DNA of 64,000 nt. Origin: Cellulomonas cellasea. Its GTDB lineage: Bacteria; Actinomycetota; Actinomycetes; Actinomycetales; Cellulomonadaceae. The translations under genes and the position numbers were made by a program. The notes under the pieces are model-generated. The model had not been told where the DNA came from and made no database searches. It worked only from the letters and a program-made list of their open reading frames with translations. This document shows, one piece after another, positions 43,954-53,190 of this stretch. The stretch spans positions 62,001-126,000 of the forward strand of contig NZ_JAUDBQ010000012.1 of the NCBI RefSeq assembly GCF_030372105.1. The letters are read 5' to 3'. Each line of letters begins with the position of its first letter. Positions within the stretch are counted from its first letter, which is position 1.

Positions 43954-43969
43954 ATGTTAACGCTAACAT
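43954..43969. promoter_or_regulatory. AraR-like operator before araB
   Basis: ATGTTAACGCTAACAT is an almost perfect 16-base palindrome (even-length arms ATGTTA and TAACAT around ACGC). Its near-copy precedes ytfQ. It lies between the repressor gene and araB. Confidence 0.8.
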
Positions 43970-43995
43970 CCGGGTGGTCGTCAAGGGACCGCAGG

Positions 43996-45087
43996 TCAGC
44001 CAGGGCCGGCGCCGGACGTGTCGGGCAGCCACGAGCTGGCCCGCACCACCAACTGCGCCGGCAGCGTGTGCCGCGTCACCGAGCGGCCCTCGAGCGCCGC
44101 CGTCAGCGCCTCGATGGTGAGCCGGCCCAACGCCGCGAAGTCCTGCCGCACAGTGGTCAGCGGCGGCACGAAGAACCCCGAGCCCGTCACGTCGTCGAAG
44201 CCCACCACCGCCACATCCTGAGGCAGCCGCAGACCGCCCTCCCAGAAGGCCCGCAACAGGCCCAGCGCGAGCTGGTCATTCGCCGCGAACACCGCCGACG
44301 GGGCGCCCTCGCGCACCATCGCCCGGCCCACCGCGTAGCCGCGCTCAGCCGTCCAGTCCGCCTCGATCGGATCCGGCGCCGCCACCCCGGCCGCCGCGCA
44401 CTCCGCACGCCAGCCCGCCAACCGGTCCTGCGCGTCGAACCAGTCCTGCGGGCCCGCCACATGCGCCACATCCCCGCGCCCCACCGCCAGCAGATGCCGC
44501 GTGGCCTGACGCGCCCCATCCACCTGGTCCACCGAGACCGTGTGCAGGCGCACCGCCTCCGGCTGGTCCCCCGAGCTGATCATCACCACGGGCACCGGCG
44601 CGTCGAACTCCTGCACCGCCTGCATCACCTCGACCTGCGGGGCGATGATGACGATGCCCTCCACCCCCTGGCCCATGAAGTGCTCCAAGGCGCTGTGCAT
44701 CGTCGCCGCGTCGAACCCGCTGATCGTCGCCACGCTGACGAAGTAGCCCGCGTCGCGCGCCGCCTCCTCCAACCCCACCAGCGTGCTCGTCGGCCCGTAC
44801 AGCAACGAGCCCGTCGTCACCACGCCGATCGTGCCCGAGCGGCGCGTCACCAACGCCCGCGCGGCGCTGTTGCGGCGGTACCCCAGCTCGCTGATCGCCG
44901 CCAAGACCCGCTCGCGGGTCTCCGGGCGCACGCTCGGGTGGTCGTTGAGCACCCGCGACACGGTCTGGTGCGAGACGCCGGCGACCTCCGCGACGTCGCT
45001 CATCGCCGGAGGGCGGCGGCGCGCGGCGGAGTGCCCGGCGGACGACGTGCTTCCCGACGACGCTGGGGGCAGGCGATCCGGTGCCAT
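43996..45087 (-). CDS. LacI-family repressor, AraR-like
   Basis: A 363-residue protein. The HTH is AMSDVAEVAGVSHQTVSRVLNDHPSVRPETRERV with hinge ELGYRRNSAARALVTRRSG. The sensor domain has AVFAANDQLALGLLRAFWEGGLRLP and VAVVGFDDVTGSGFFVPPLTTV. The ATG at 45085-45087 is the only start that leaves a short, polar lead of about 30 residues before the HTH. It sits directly upstream of the araB operator, so control of araBDA and of ytfQRT-yjfF is likely; it is closely packed behind proC (7-base gap) and may be co-transcribed with it. Confidence 0.9.
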   Translation of the reverse strand: MAPDRLPPASSGSTSSAGHSAARRRPPAMSDVAEVAGVSHQTVSRVLNDHPSVRPETRERVLAAISELGYRRNSAARALVTRRSGTIGVVTTGSLLYGPTSTLVGLEEAARDAGYFVSVATISGFDAATMHSALEHFMGQGVEGIVIIAPQVEVMQAVQEFDAPVPVVMISSGDQPEAVRLHTVSVDQVDGARQATRHLLAVGRGDVAHVAGPQDWFDAQDRLAGWRAECAAAGVAAPDPIEADWTAERGYAVGRAMVREGAPSAVFAANDQLALGLLRAFWEGGLRLPQDVAVVGFDDVTGSGFFVPPLTTVRQDFAALGRLTIEALTAALEGRSVTRHTLPAQLVVRASSWLPDTSGAGPG

Positions 45088-45094
45088 CAGGCGA

Positions 45095-45934
45095 CTAGCC
45101 CGCGTACTCGGCGCCGAGCTCGCGCGAGCGGTCCCGCGCGGCCTCGGCGGCGGCCACCACAGCGGCCCGCACCCCATGCGCGTCCAGCTCGCGCACTGCC
45201 GCGACAGTCGTCCCGCCCGGGGACGAGACCCGCTCCCGCAGGATGGCCGGGTGCTCGCCGCCCTGCTGCGCGAGGGTCGCGGCGCCCTGCACGGTGCCCA
45301 CCGCGAGCGTCGTCGCGAGGTCCCGCGACAAGCCGAGCAGCACGCCCGCCTCGGCCATCGCGTCGATCAGGTAGAACGCGTACGCCGGCCCCGAGCCGGA
45401 GATCGCGGTGACGGCGTCGAGGTCCTTCTCGGGCGCCTCGACCACGAGGCCCGTGGCGGACAGGATCCGCCGCACCAGGGCCAGGTCGTCCGCGCCGGCA
45501 TGCGTGCCCGCGGAGATCGCGCTGACGCCGCGGCCCACGACGGCCGGGGTGTTCGGCATGACCCGCACCACGGCGGTGCCCTCGGGCAGCCGCTGCTCGT
45601 AGAAGCTGATCGGCAGGCCCGCGGCGATCGTCACCACGAGCGTGCCGGGGCGCAGCACCGGCGCCACCTCGTCGAGCACGTCGCCGACCACATTCGGCTT
45701 GACCGCCACGACCAGCACGTCAGCGCCGCGCGCGACCTTCGCGTTCGAGTCGCACGACCGCACGCCGTGCCGCTCGGACAGCTCGTTGGCCCGCAGCGCC
45801 GAGCGCTCGGTCACATCGACGTCCTCGGGCGCCCACCCGGCCTGGAGCAGCGCCGAGACGATCGTCTCGCCCATCACCCCGCCGCCGAGCACCGCCACCT
45901 GCGGACGCTGCGCGCCCGTCGTCCCGTCCGACAT
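45095..45934 (-). CDS. proC: Pyrroline-5-carboxylate reductase
   Basis: A 279-residue protein. VAVLGGGVMGETIVSALLQAG is the NAD(P)H loop; VVAVKPNVVGDVLDEV, VRVMPNTPAVVGRGVSAIS and the C-terminal signature AISGSGPAYAFYLIDAMAEAGVLLGL...SSPGGTTVAAVRELD are diagnostic of ProC. It makes the last step of proline synthesis. The ATG at 45932-45934 follows GAGAGG; an upstream in-frame start adds 15 non-conserved residues. Confidence 0.95.
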   Translation of the reverse strand: MSDGTTGAQRPQVAVLGGGVMGETIVSALLQAGWAPEDVDVTERSALRANELSERHGVRSCDSNAKVARGADVLVVAVKPNVVGDVLDEVAPVLRPGTLVVTIAAGLPISFYEQRLPEGTAVVRVMPNTPAVVGRGVSAISAGTHAGADDLALVRRILSATGLVVEAPEKDLDAVTAISGSGPAYAFYLIDAMAEAGVLLGLSRDLATTLAVGTVQGAATLAQQGGEHPAILRERVSSPGGTTVAAVRELDAHGVRAAVVAAAEAARDRSRELGAEYAG

Positions 45935-46037
45935 CGTCAGCCTCTCCGTGCCCACCGCGTGCCCGCCGGCTGGCGCCACCCGACGAGCGTAGCCATGCGC
46001 GCGTCGTCACCCGCGCAGGGCGCACGCCGCGTGGCCG

Positions 46038-46769
46038 CTACGGGGTCCGGCGGCGCAACGTCGTCGCGCCCACCACGACCGCCGCCACAATGAAGCCCGC
46101 GATCACCAGCACATCGCCGCGCACATCGGCGAACCCCTCCCCCGCGGCCAACCGCTGCAACGCGTCCACGCCGTAGGTCAACGGCAGCACCCGGGAGATC
46201 GCCTCCAGCACCGCGGGCATCTGGTCCCGTGGCATGAACAGGCCACAGGTGATGAGTTGCGGGAAGACGAAGAGCGGCATGAGCTGCACGGCCTGGAACT
46301 CGGTGCGGGCCAACGCGGACGCGGCCAACCCCAACGTGGCGCCGAGCACCGCGTCCAGCACCGCCACCAGCATCACCACCCACAGCGGCCCGGCGATGTC
46401 CATGCCCAGCAGCCCGACGGCGACCCCGGTGAGCACCAGGCCCTGCACCACGGCCAGCAGGCCGAAGCCGAGCGCGTACCCGCCGATCACGTCGCCACGC
46501 CCGATCGGCGAGGCCATCAACCGTTCCAGGGTCCCCGAGGTCCGCTCGCGCAGCGTCGCGACGCTCGTGACCAGGAACATCACGATCAACGGGAACAAGC
46601 CCAGCAACAGGGGGCCGAACTGGTCGAGCACATCGGAGCCCTCGAACATCCACGCGACCAGCCACAGCAGCAGGCACGGCAGCGCGATCACCAGGGCGAG
46701 CGTGCGCCGATCGCCGCGCACCTGCTCGAGCACCCGGCGCGCGGTCGCGAAGGTCAGCGCCGCGCTCAT
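46038..46769 (-). CDS. ABC-2 type exporter permease
   Basis: A 243-residue membrane protein with about six spans. TSVATLRERTSGTLERLMASPIGRGDVIGGYALGF is the conserved coupling segment of ABC-2 permeases (YhhJ/YadH type). FPQLITCGLFMPRDQMPAVLEAISRVLPLTYGVDAL is the second signature. It forms an exporter with the preceding ATPase gene, whose stop overlaps its ATG by 4 bases. Substrate is unknown; drug or lipid export are common in the family. Confidence 0.92.
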   Translation of the reverse strand: MSAALTFATARRVLEQVRGDRRTLALVIALPCLLLWLVAWMFEGSDVLDQFGPLLLGLFPLIVMFLVTSVATLRERTSGTLERLMASPIGRGDVIGGYALGFGLLAVVQGLVLTGVAVGLLGMDIAGPLWVVMLVAVLDAVLGATLGLAASALARTEFQAVQLMPLFVFPQLITCGLFMPRDQMPAVLEAISRVLPLTYGVDALQRLAAGEGFADVRGDVLVIAGFIVAAVVVGATTLRRRTP

Positions 46770-47551
46770 CGTGCGCCTCCCCGGCCCGCCGCGGGCTCGT
46801 CCTCGACCAGCGCCAAGAAGGCCGCATCCGCGTCGCTCGTGCCGGTGCGCGCCAGCAGGCCCGGCAGCGTGTCGTCGGCGATCACCCGGCCGTCCCGGAG
46901 CAGCAGCAGCCGGTCGCACCGCGTGGCCTCGTCCATCACATGGCTCGACACCAGCAGCGTCGTGCCCCGCTCGCGCAACCGCCCGAACAAGTCCCACAGG
47001 TCCCGCCGCAGCACCGGGTCCAGCCCGACGGTGGGCTCGTCCAGCACCAACAACTCGGGGGTGCCGAGCAACGCCGCCGCGAGGGACACCCGCGAGCGCT
47101 GCCCTCCGGAGAGCGTGTCGACCCGGCGGTCGGCGCAATCGACCAGGTCCACCTCGGCCAGCACCCTGCTCACGTCGCTGGCCGGGGCGCCCACCACGGC
47201 GCCGAGGTACCGCAGGTTCCGCACCACTGTCAGGTCGCCGTACACGCTGGGCGCCTGCGTGACGTAGCCGAGGCGACGGCGCAGGTCAGCGCTGCCCGCC
47301 GGGCGCCCCAGCACCTCGATCGAGCCCGATGTGATCATCTGCACCCCGACGACGGCGCGCAGCAGCGTCGACTTGCCGCTGCCGCTGGGGCCGAGCACCC
47401 CGACGAGCGCGCCAGTGGGCACCGTCAGGCTCACGCCGTCGAGGGCCAACGTCCCCCGACGCCCGCCGCGGACCACCCGCAGGTCGGTCGCCCGCACTGC
47501 TGGCCCGGATGCGGTGAGCCCTGGCCCGCCGCGCTGACCCGTCTCCGCCAT
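46766..47551 (-). CDS. ABC exporter ATPase (multidrug/Nod-factor type)
   Basis: A 261-residue ATPase. Walker A is GPSGSGKST, Q-loop in GYVTQAPSVYGDLTV, signature LSGGQRSRV, Walker B LLVLDEPTVGLD, and the switch histidine in LLVSSHVMDEA. It energises the ABC-2 permease encoded by the overlapping next gene. The ATG at 47549-47551 is chosen because upstream codons read into a Ser/Asp repeat region belonging to the neighbouring gene's opposite frame. Confidence 0.93.
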   Translation of the reverse strand: MAETGQRGGPGLTASGPAVRATDLRVVRGGRRGTLALDGVSLTVPTGALVGVLGPSGSGKSTLLRAVVGVQMITSGSIEVLGRPAGSADLRRRLGYVTQAPSVYGDLTVVRNLRYLGAVVGAPASDVSRVLAEVDLVDCADRRVDTLSGGQRSRVSLAAALLGTPELLVLDEPTVGLDPVLRRDLWDLFGRLRERGTTLLVSSHVMDEATRCDRLLLLRDGRVIADDTLPGLLARTGTSDADAAFLALVEDEPAAGRGGAR

Positions 47552-47598
47552 ACGACGAACACTGGCCGCGCGGCGGGCGTCGTGCAAGGGACCTGCGA

Positions 47599-48063
47599 CT
47601 ACGTGCTCGTGGCGTCGGTCGAGCCGTCCGTCGAGCCGCCGGTCGAGCCGTCGTCGTCCTGGCTCTGGCCGCCGCGCTGCTGGCCTGGGGCCTGGCGCTG
47701 CTCGCTGTCGCCGCCCCCGGGCCCGCCCCACCGGTCCGGTGCGGAACCGCCGCCGAGCATCTGCTGGCCGCTCATGCCGGACTCGCCGCGCGGGCCGTCG
47801 CCCGGCGCCGTCACGTGGCCGACGAGCACGCCGCCGAAGAACAGCGCCAGCGCGCCCAGCGCGCCGCCGCCGGCGATGAGGATGCGGCGGGTCCGGCTGG
47901 GGCCGGCCGGCTCCGGAGTCGGAGCCGCTGTCTGCGGGCTCTGCGAGCTCTGCGCGGACTGCGGGGTCTGCGCGGTCTGCGGGGTCTGCGAGGTCAGAGG
48001 CGTCTGCGGGGTCTCCGGCGTGGAGGACGCCGGCGGGATCCCCGGGTTCGGGGTGTTCTCCAT
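47599..48063 (-). CDS. Low-complexity single-span membrane protein, function unknown
   Basis: A 154-residue protein. Residues 1-55 are Pro/Thr/Gln/Ser-rich with a TPQT/SQTPQ repeat. A cluster SRTRR precedes one transmembrane helix (ILIAGGGALGALALFFGGVLVGHV). The outer tail is Gly/Gln-rich (QRQAPGQQRGGQSQ) and ends in a GSTDGSTDATST repeat. No enzyme fold is visible. The ATG follows AGAGGAAG. It lies 47 bases upstream of the exporter ATPase on the same strand, so it may be co-expressed. Such proteins are often spacer-type cell-envelope proteins, but no function can be claimed. Confidence 0.75.
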   Translation of the reverse strand: MENTPNPGIPPASSTPETPQTPLTSQTPQTAQTPQSAQSSQSPQTAAPTPEPAGPSRTRRILIAGGGALGALALFFGGVLVGHVTAPGDGPRGESGMSGQQMLGGGSAPDRWGGPGGGDSEQRQAPGQQRGGQSQDDDGSTGGSTDGSTDATST

Positions 48064-48268
48064 GGTGCTTCCTCTCAGGGGGACGTGCGACGACTCATCA
48101 AGGGACGCGGCCAAGCCCCGAGCGGCCAAGGGCGACCACCCGTCTGGCCTGGTCCGCGCATCGATCGTCACGCCGCCGCCTGGACTGGCGCCCGGCACAG
48201 CCTGTGCCCCGCCTGAGAGTCCTCCCCCAGTCCCGGCCGGCGGTCCTGGCCAGCGGGCCCCGACCGGA

Positions 48269-49888
48269 TCAGGCCGGCAGCAGGAGCCCGTCCCGCACGA
48301 GCCCTCGCACGCCGGGCAGCACGTCGGCGGCGACCTCCGAGGCCGGGACCTCCAGCAGCGCGGCCAGCGCCCCCACGATCTGCCCGAGGCTCAGCTCGCC
48401 GTCGCAGGCGCCCACGAGCCCTGCCAGCGCGGCGCCGGTGCGGACGGTGCGCCCCAGGCCCCCGCCCTGCCGCAGCAGGACGATCGACGGGTCGACGTCG
48501 CCGGGCGTGAGGTACCGCTCCTCGGTGACGTCGCCGGCGACGACGAGGCGCTCGCGGGCCAGGGCTGCGTCGTCACGGGCCGCGAGCCAGTCGTGGGCGG
48601 CGAGGCTCGACTCGATCCAGGGGCCGAGCGGCTGGCGCACGGTCCCGGTGACCTCCTCGAGGCGGCGCAGCGTGGGGGCGCCGTGCTCGGGGCGGCGCAG
48701 CGTGACGATCCCGAAGCCGATGGCCTCGACGTCGCGCGACGCGAAGTCGTCGAGCCAGGCGCCGTAGCGCTCCGTCCAGGCCGCGCGGTCGCGGTCCGGG
48801 GTGGTGCCGCCGTCGCGGATCCAGGTCTCGGCGTACTGCGCCGGGTCCTGCAGCTCGCGCTGCACCACCCAGCCGTCCAGGCCGGACTCGTCGAGCCACT
48901 GGCCCACGCGCTCATGCCATTCCTCGCCGCGCCGCACCTCCCAGTTGCCCAGGAGCTGGGCGACGCCGCCGGGGGCCAGCACGGAGCCGACGCCTGTGAT
49001 GAGGTCGCGCACGATGGCGTCGCCGGTGCGGCCCCCGTCGCGGTACTCGTAGAGCGGCACGGCGCCACCGTCGGCGCCGGCCTGCGGGGCACGCGGGGTG
49101 ATGACGAACGGCGGGTTGGACACGACCAGGTCGAACAGCGGCTCGTCGGGCCCCTGCACCGGTTCGAGCATGGACCCGAGGCGGAGCTCGAGCCGGTCCT
49201 CCCCCAGCCCGGCGAGGCTCGCGTTGAACCGGGCGAAGGCGAGCGCCCGGCGGGAGATGTCGGTGCCGACCACGTGCTGCGCATGCCGGCTGGCGTGCAG
49301 CGCCTGGATGCCGCAGCCGGCGCCCAGGTCGAGCACGCGCCCACGGGGGCCGCGCACGGTGACCTGCGCGAGCGTGGTGGAGGCCCCGCCCACCCCCAGG
49401 ACGTGGTCGGTGCGCAGCGCGGAGCCGGTGGCGAGCTCGCCCAGGTCCGAGGCGATCCACCAGTCCACGACGCCCGCCGTGCCCGGGCCGCCGTGGCGCG
49501 GCGCGTCGTCGTCCAGGCCGTCGACGGCCTCGTACGGGCGCAGGTCCACGCGCGCCCGCACGCCGTCGTCCGGGCCCGCGCCCGCCGCGTCCACCAAGCT
49601 GAGGCGCCGGGCCCCGTCAACCGTCAGCGTGCCCAGTGCCCGCTCCGCCTGCGCGCGGGGCACATCCACGCCCAGCACGAACAGGCGCATGAGCGTCGAG
49701 CGGGCATCCGCGCGTCCGGCGGTGGCCCGGAGCGCGGGCAGTGCCTCCTCGCGGTGCAGCGCCGCCGAGGCCACCGGGCCCAACAGCTCCTCGACACCGT
49801 CCACGGTGTACTGGGCGGCGCCCAGGTCGTGGCGCAGCGCGTCGAGGAGCGCGGGGTCGCCGCCGGGCGTGTCAGTCGCGTCGTTCAC
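48269..49888 (-). CDS. Class I SAM-dependent methyltransferase, HemK-like core
   Basis: A 539-residue protein. About residues 1-170 are an N-terminal domain with a winged-helix flavour. The Rossmann core follows: motif I VLDLGAGCGIQALHAS, then VVGTDISRRALAFARFN, and the catalytic NPPF in FDLVVSNPPFVIT. NPPF indicates N-methylation of an amide or adenine, as in PrmC/HemK. The C-terminal 160 residues are another helical domain. This three-part layout is a known actinobacterial group without an assigned substrate. The gene is complete and ends 30 bases before the endonuclease-type gene's strand partner. Confidence 0.88.
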   Translation of the reverse strand: MNDATDTPGGDPALLDALRHDLGAAQYTVDGVEELLGPVASAALHREEALPALRATAGRADARSTLMRLFVLGVDVPRAQAERALGTLTVDGARRLSLVDAAGAGPDDGVRARVDLRPYEAVDGLDDDAPRHGGPGTAGVVDWWIASDLGELATGSALRTDHVLGVGGASTTLAQVTVRGPRGRVLDLGAGCGIQALHASRHAQHVVGTDISRRALAFARFNASLAGLGEDRLELRLGSMLEPVQGPDEPLFDLVVSNPPFVITPRAPQAGADGGAVPLYEYRDGGRTGDAIVRDLITGVGSVLAPGGVAQLLGNWEVRRGEEWHERVGQWLDESGLDGWVVQRELQDPAQYAETWIRDGGTTPDRDRAAWTERYGAWLDDFASRDVEAIGFGIVTLRRPEHGAPTLRRLEEVTGTVRQPLGPWIESSLAAHDWLAARDDAALARERLVVAGDVTEERYLTPGDVDPSIVLLRQGGGLGRTVRTGAALAGLVGACDGELSLGQIVGALAALLEVPASEVAADVLPGVRGLVRDGLLLPA

Positions 49889-49918
49889 CCGACCATCCTC
49901 CCGTGTCCCGCGGCGGCC

Positions 49919-50584
49919 TCAGGCCGAGGTCGCCCGCACCGGCTCCAGGTCCACCACGAGCGGCAGGTGGTCGCTGGCCCGGCGGGCGGCGGCGTCCCGC
50001 AGCACCCGGGACCTGCTGGCCGCCAGCTCGGGTGACGCCAGCACCACGTCGATGCGGTGCCGTGGGCTCGGCGCGCGGAACGTCGGCGCGGCGCCATCCC
50101 CCGCCGTGTCCTGCGCGTAGCGGGCCAGTCGCTGCCAGGCGGGGCCGCCCGGCGGCTCGTTGAGGTCGCCGACCACCACGATCGGGCCGTCGACCCGGTC
50201 GAGATGCGCCTCGACCAGGTCGAGGTGCCGGGCGCGCTCGTCGGGGTGCAACGACAGGTGCAGCACCACCACCTCGACCCCGTCGACGCGCGCGGTCACG
50301 AAGCCCCGACGCGTCCACCCCATCCGCCACGGCAGCCGGTGCGCCCGAGGGCGCTCCACGACGCTGTCGGGCCGTGCCAGCAGCGCTGTGGTGCGTGACG
50401 CGAAGTCGTCCACCACGACCCGCAGCCCGGTCCGGGCCGCCCACCTGCGCAGCCGCACCCGGCGCAGCGGCCCGCGCGGGGGCTCTTGCACGCCGAGCAC
50501 GTCCACCTGGGCCAGCCGCACCACCGCCACGGCGGCGGCGTCGTCGAGCCGCAGGCCCTTGAGGTTGTACGACATGACACGCAT
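49919..50584 (-). CDS. Endonuclease/exonuclease/phosphatase family protein
   Basis: A 221-residue single-domain protein. MRVMSYNLKGLRLDD (Asn metal ligand), VLGVQEPP (Glu), VVLHLSLHPD, VVVGDLNEPPGG (Asp-x-Asn) and ASDHLPLVVDL (Asp-His) are the five EEP motifs in order. The family cuts phosphodiesters in DNA, RNA or lipids using Mg2+; no further domain points to a substrate. The ATG at 50582-50584 begins directly at the fold. It starts 11 bases after the hppA stop, so it is read as the second gene of the hppA transcript. Confidence 0.9.
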   Translation of the reverse strand: MRVMSYNLKGLRLDDAAAVAVVRLAQVDVLGVQEPPRGPLRRVRLRRWAARTGLRVVVDDFASRTTALLARPDSVVERPRAHRLPWRMGWTRRGFVTARVDGVEVVVLHLSLHPDERARHLDLVEAHLDRVDGPIVVVGDLNEPPGGPAWQRLARYAQDTAGDGAAPTFRAPSPRHRIDVVLASPELAASRSRVLRDAAARRASDHLPLVVDLEPVRATSA

Positions 50585-50595
50585 GGCAGTGGGGC

Positions 50596-52935
50596 TCAGT
50601 CCCGCACCCTCTCCTCGACTCGGGCGGCGCTGGCTATCGGCGCCGGGGCGATCACCCCGGACCCTGCCTCTAACATCCCCTCGCGGTCCACTCGGGCCGC
50701 CCGCAGGCGGGACATGATCACGGCGCCGAACGCGATGGCCGTGGCCGTGGACGCGATGGCGATGCGCGCCGGGTGATTCGCCCCGTCGCCCACGCTGATC
50801 GCGACGATCGCCGGGGCGATGAGCAGCGCCACCAGGTTCATCACCTTGATCAGCGGGTTGATGGCGGGGCCGGCGGTGTCCTTGAACGGGTCGCCCACGG
50901 TGTCCCCGATGACCACTGCGGCGTGCGCGTCGGAGTTCTTGCCGCCGTAGTGGCCGTCCTCGACGATCTTCTTCGCGTTGTCCCACGCGCCGCCCGCGTT
51001 GGCCAGGAACACGGCCATCAGCACACCGGTGGCGATGGCCCCGGCGAGGAACCCGGCGAGCGGCCCCACCCCGAGGCCGAAGCCCACGGCGATCGGGGCG
51101 AACGCGGCGAGCAGCCCGGGCGTCGCGAGCTCCCGCAGCGAGTCGCGCGTGCAGATGTCCACCACGCGCCCGTACTCGGGCCGCACCTCGCCCGTCATGA
51201 TCCCGGGGTTCTCGCGGAACTGGCGGCGCACCTCGAAGACGATGGCGCCCGCGGCACGGGTCACGGCGTCGATCGCCAGGCCAGAGAACAGGAAGACGGT
51301 GGCGCCGCCGAGGATCACCCCGACCAGCGTGATCGGCGAGATGATCGAGTAGCTGAGCATCGACGCCACGACGTCGGAGGTCACGGGCGCCAGGCCCGCG
51401 AGCGACCGGCTCACCGACTCCGCGTAGGCGCCGAACAGCGCGGTGGCGGCGAGCACCGCCGTGGCGATCGCGATCCCCTTGGTCACGGCCTTGGTGGTGT
51501 TCCCGACGGCGTCCAGGTCGGTGAGGATCTTCGCGCCCTCCTCGGTGACGTCGCCCGACATCTCCGCGATGCCCTGCGCGTTGTCGCTCACCGGGCCGAA
51601 CGTGTCCATCGCGACGATCACGCCGACGGTGGTGAGCAGGCCGCAGCCCGCGAGCGCGATGAGGAACAGCGCCAACGGGATGGAGCCCCCGGCCAGCAGG
51701 AACACCCCGCAGATCGCGGCGGCGATGATGCCGGCGGTGTACACGGCCGACTCGAATCCGACGCCGATGCCGGAGAGCACCACCGTCGCGGCGCCGGTGA
51801 GGGAGGTGCGGGCCACATGCAGCGTCGGCTTCGACGTGGTGCCCGTGAAGTACCCGGTGACCCACAGGATGACGCCCGCGAGCAGCACCCCGATGGCCAC
51901 GGCCACCGCCGCGATCAGCCGCGGGTCCCCGGCGTGGCCCTCGAGCCCCGCGGTGCCGCCGACCAGCTCGGTGAAGGTGCTGGGCAAGTAGGCGAACGCG
52001 GCGACGGCAGCGAGCGCCACGCCCGCCAGAGCCGCGGTGTAGAAGCCGCGGTTGATGGCCGCGAGGCCGCCCTCCTCGCCGCGCACCCGGGTGACCAGCA
52101 CGCCCAACACCGCCACGAGGGCGCCGATGGCCGTGACGATCAGCGGGAACACCAGGCCGTGCTCCCCGAAGGCCGCCTTGCCCAGGATGAGCGCCGCGAC
52201 CAGCGTCACGGCGTAGGACTCGAAGAGGTCGGCGGCCATCCCGGCGCAGTCGCCGACGTTGTCGCCCACGTTGTCCGCGATGGTCGCCGCGTTGCGCGCG
52301 TCGTCCTCGGGGATGCCCTGCTCGACCTTGCCGACCAGGTCCGCGCCGACGTCGGCGGCCTTGGTGAAGATGCCGCCGCCCACCCGCATGAACATCGCGA
52401 GCAGGGCCGCCCCGAAGCCGAAGCCCTCCAGCACCGCCGGCGCCTCGCCCCGGTAGATCAGCACCACCGACGCCGCGCCCAGCAGCCCGAGCCCCACCAC
52501 GCACATGCCCACGACGCCGCCGGTGCGGAACGCGATGCGCGCGCCCTCCGCGCGGCCGCCCGGCAGCGACGCCGCCGCGGCGACCCGCACGTTCGCGCGG
52601 GTGGCCAACCACATGCCCAGGAACCCGATGGCCGCCGAGAATCCCGCCCCGAGCAGGAAGAACAGCGACCGGCCGACCTTGACCCCCGCGTCCCCCGGCA
52701 ACAGGAACAGCAGCCCGAACACGACAGCCGCGAACAGCACCAGCGTGCGGAACTGCCGGGACAGGTACGCCGACGCGCCCTCCTGCACGGCCGTCGCGAT
52801 CTGCTGCATCGACGCGGTCCCCTCGTCCGCGGCGAGCACCTGACGGCGCAGCACCACCGCGTAGAGCAACGCGGCGACGGCGACGGCGGCGATGACACTG
52901 ACGATGGTGAGGCTCGTCGGTCCGAGCGTGAGCAT
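50596..52935 (-). CDS. hppA: Membrane proton-pumping pyrophosphatase, K+-independent type
   Basis: A 779-residue protein with about 16 spans. DVGADLVGKVEQGIPEDDARN and DNVGDNVGDCAGMAADL are the pyrophosphate/Mg2+ site; DNAQGIAEMSG and the late DNAKKIVEDG with GDTVGDPFKDTAGPAINPLIK complete it. VGNTTKAVTKG has Lys where K+-dependent enzymes have Ala, which marks the K+-insensitive group. It couples hydrolysis of pyrophosphate to proton export. The ATG at 52933-52935 follows GGGAGGT; an upstream frame is unsupported. Confidence 0.95.
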   Translation of the reverse strand: MLTLGPTSLTIVSVIAAVAVAALLYAVVLRRQVLAADEGTASMQQIATAVQEGASAYLSRQFRTLVLFAAVVFGLLFLLPGDAGVKVGRSLFFLLGAGFSAAIGFLGMWLATRANVRVAAAASLPGGRAEGARIAFRTGGVVGMCVVGLGLLGAASVVLIYRGEAPAVLEGFGFGAALLAMFMRVGGGIFTKAADVGADLVGKVEQGIPEDDARNAATIADNVGDNVGDCAGMAADLFESYAVTLVAALILGKAAFGEHGLVFPLIVTAIGALVAVLGVLVTRVRGEEGGLAAINRGFYTAALAGVALAAVAAFAYLPSTFTELVGGTAGLEGHAGDPRLIAAVAVAIGVLLAGVILWVTGYFTGTTSKPTLHVARTSLTGAATVVLSGIGVGFESAVYTAGIIAAAICGVFLLAGGSIPLALFLIALAGCGLLTTVGVIVAMDTFGPVSDNAQGIAEMSGDVTEEGAKILTDLDAVGNTTKAVTKGIAIATAVLAATALFGAYAESVSRSLAGLAPVTSDVVASMLSYSIISPITLVGVILGGATVFLFSGLAIDAVTRAAGAIVFEVRRQFRENPGIMTGEVRPEYGRVVDICTRDSLRELATPGLLAAFAPIAVGFGLGVGPLAGFLAGAIATGVLMAVFLANAGGAWDNAKKIVEDGHYGGKNSDAHAAVVIGDTVGDPFKDTAGPAINPLIKVMNLVALLIAPAIVAISVGDGANHPARIAIASTATAIAFGAVIMSRLRAARVDREGMLEAGSGVIAPAPIASAARVEERVRD

Positions 52936-53190
52936 GCGACCTCCCCGGGCACAGGCGCAGCCCCCCTGACCACACCCTCGCCGCACGGCCCCGTTGCCGT
53001 GCAGACCCGCGAAGTCTAGTCAGACATATCGGCCGAGGCCGGGCGGACCGGTCGGCTTCCACCGGACGGCCCAGACCGGAAAGATGCGCCAGGCGCCCCA
53101 ACGTTTCCGGCTCGCCGTTCGTGAAAGGGGATGACGGGACAGGTCTAGGCCAGAGTGCGACAGAGCGCGGACAGCGGGGACGGAGGACGG

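Noticed and set aside
46940-50035. A 1031-codon plus-strand open frame opposite the ABC exporter, the low-complexity protein and the methyltransferase
   Set aside because: It crosses several real genes and their gaps in antisense and shows only low-complexity translation. It arises from the codon bias of the other strand.
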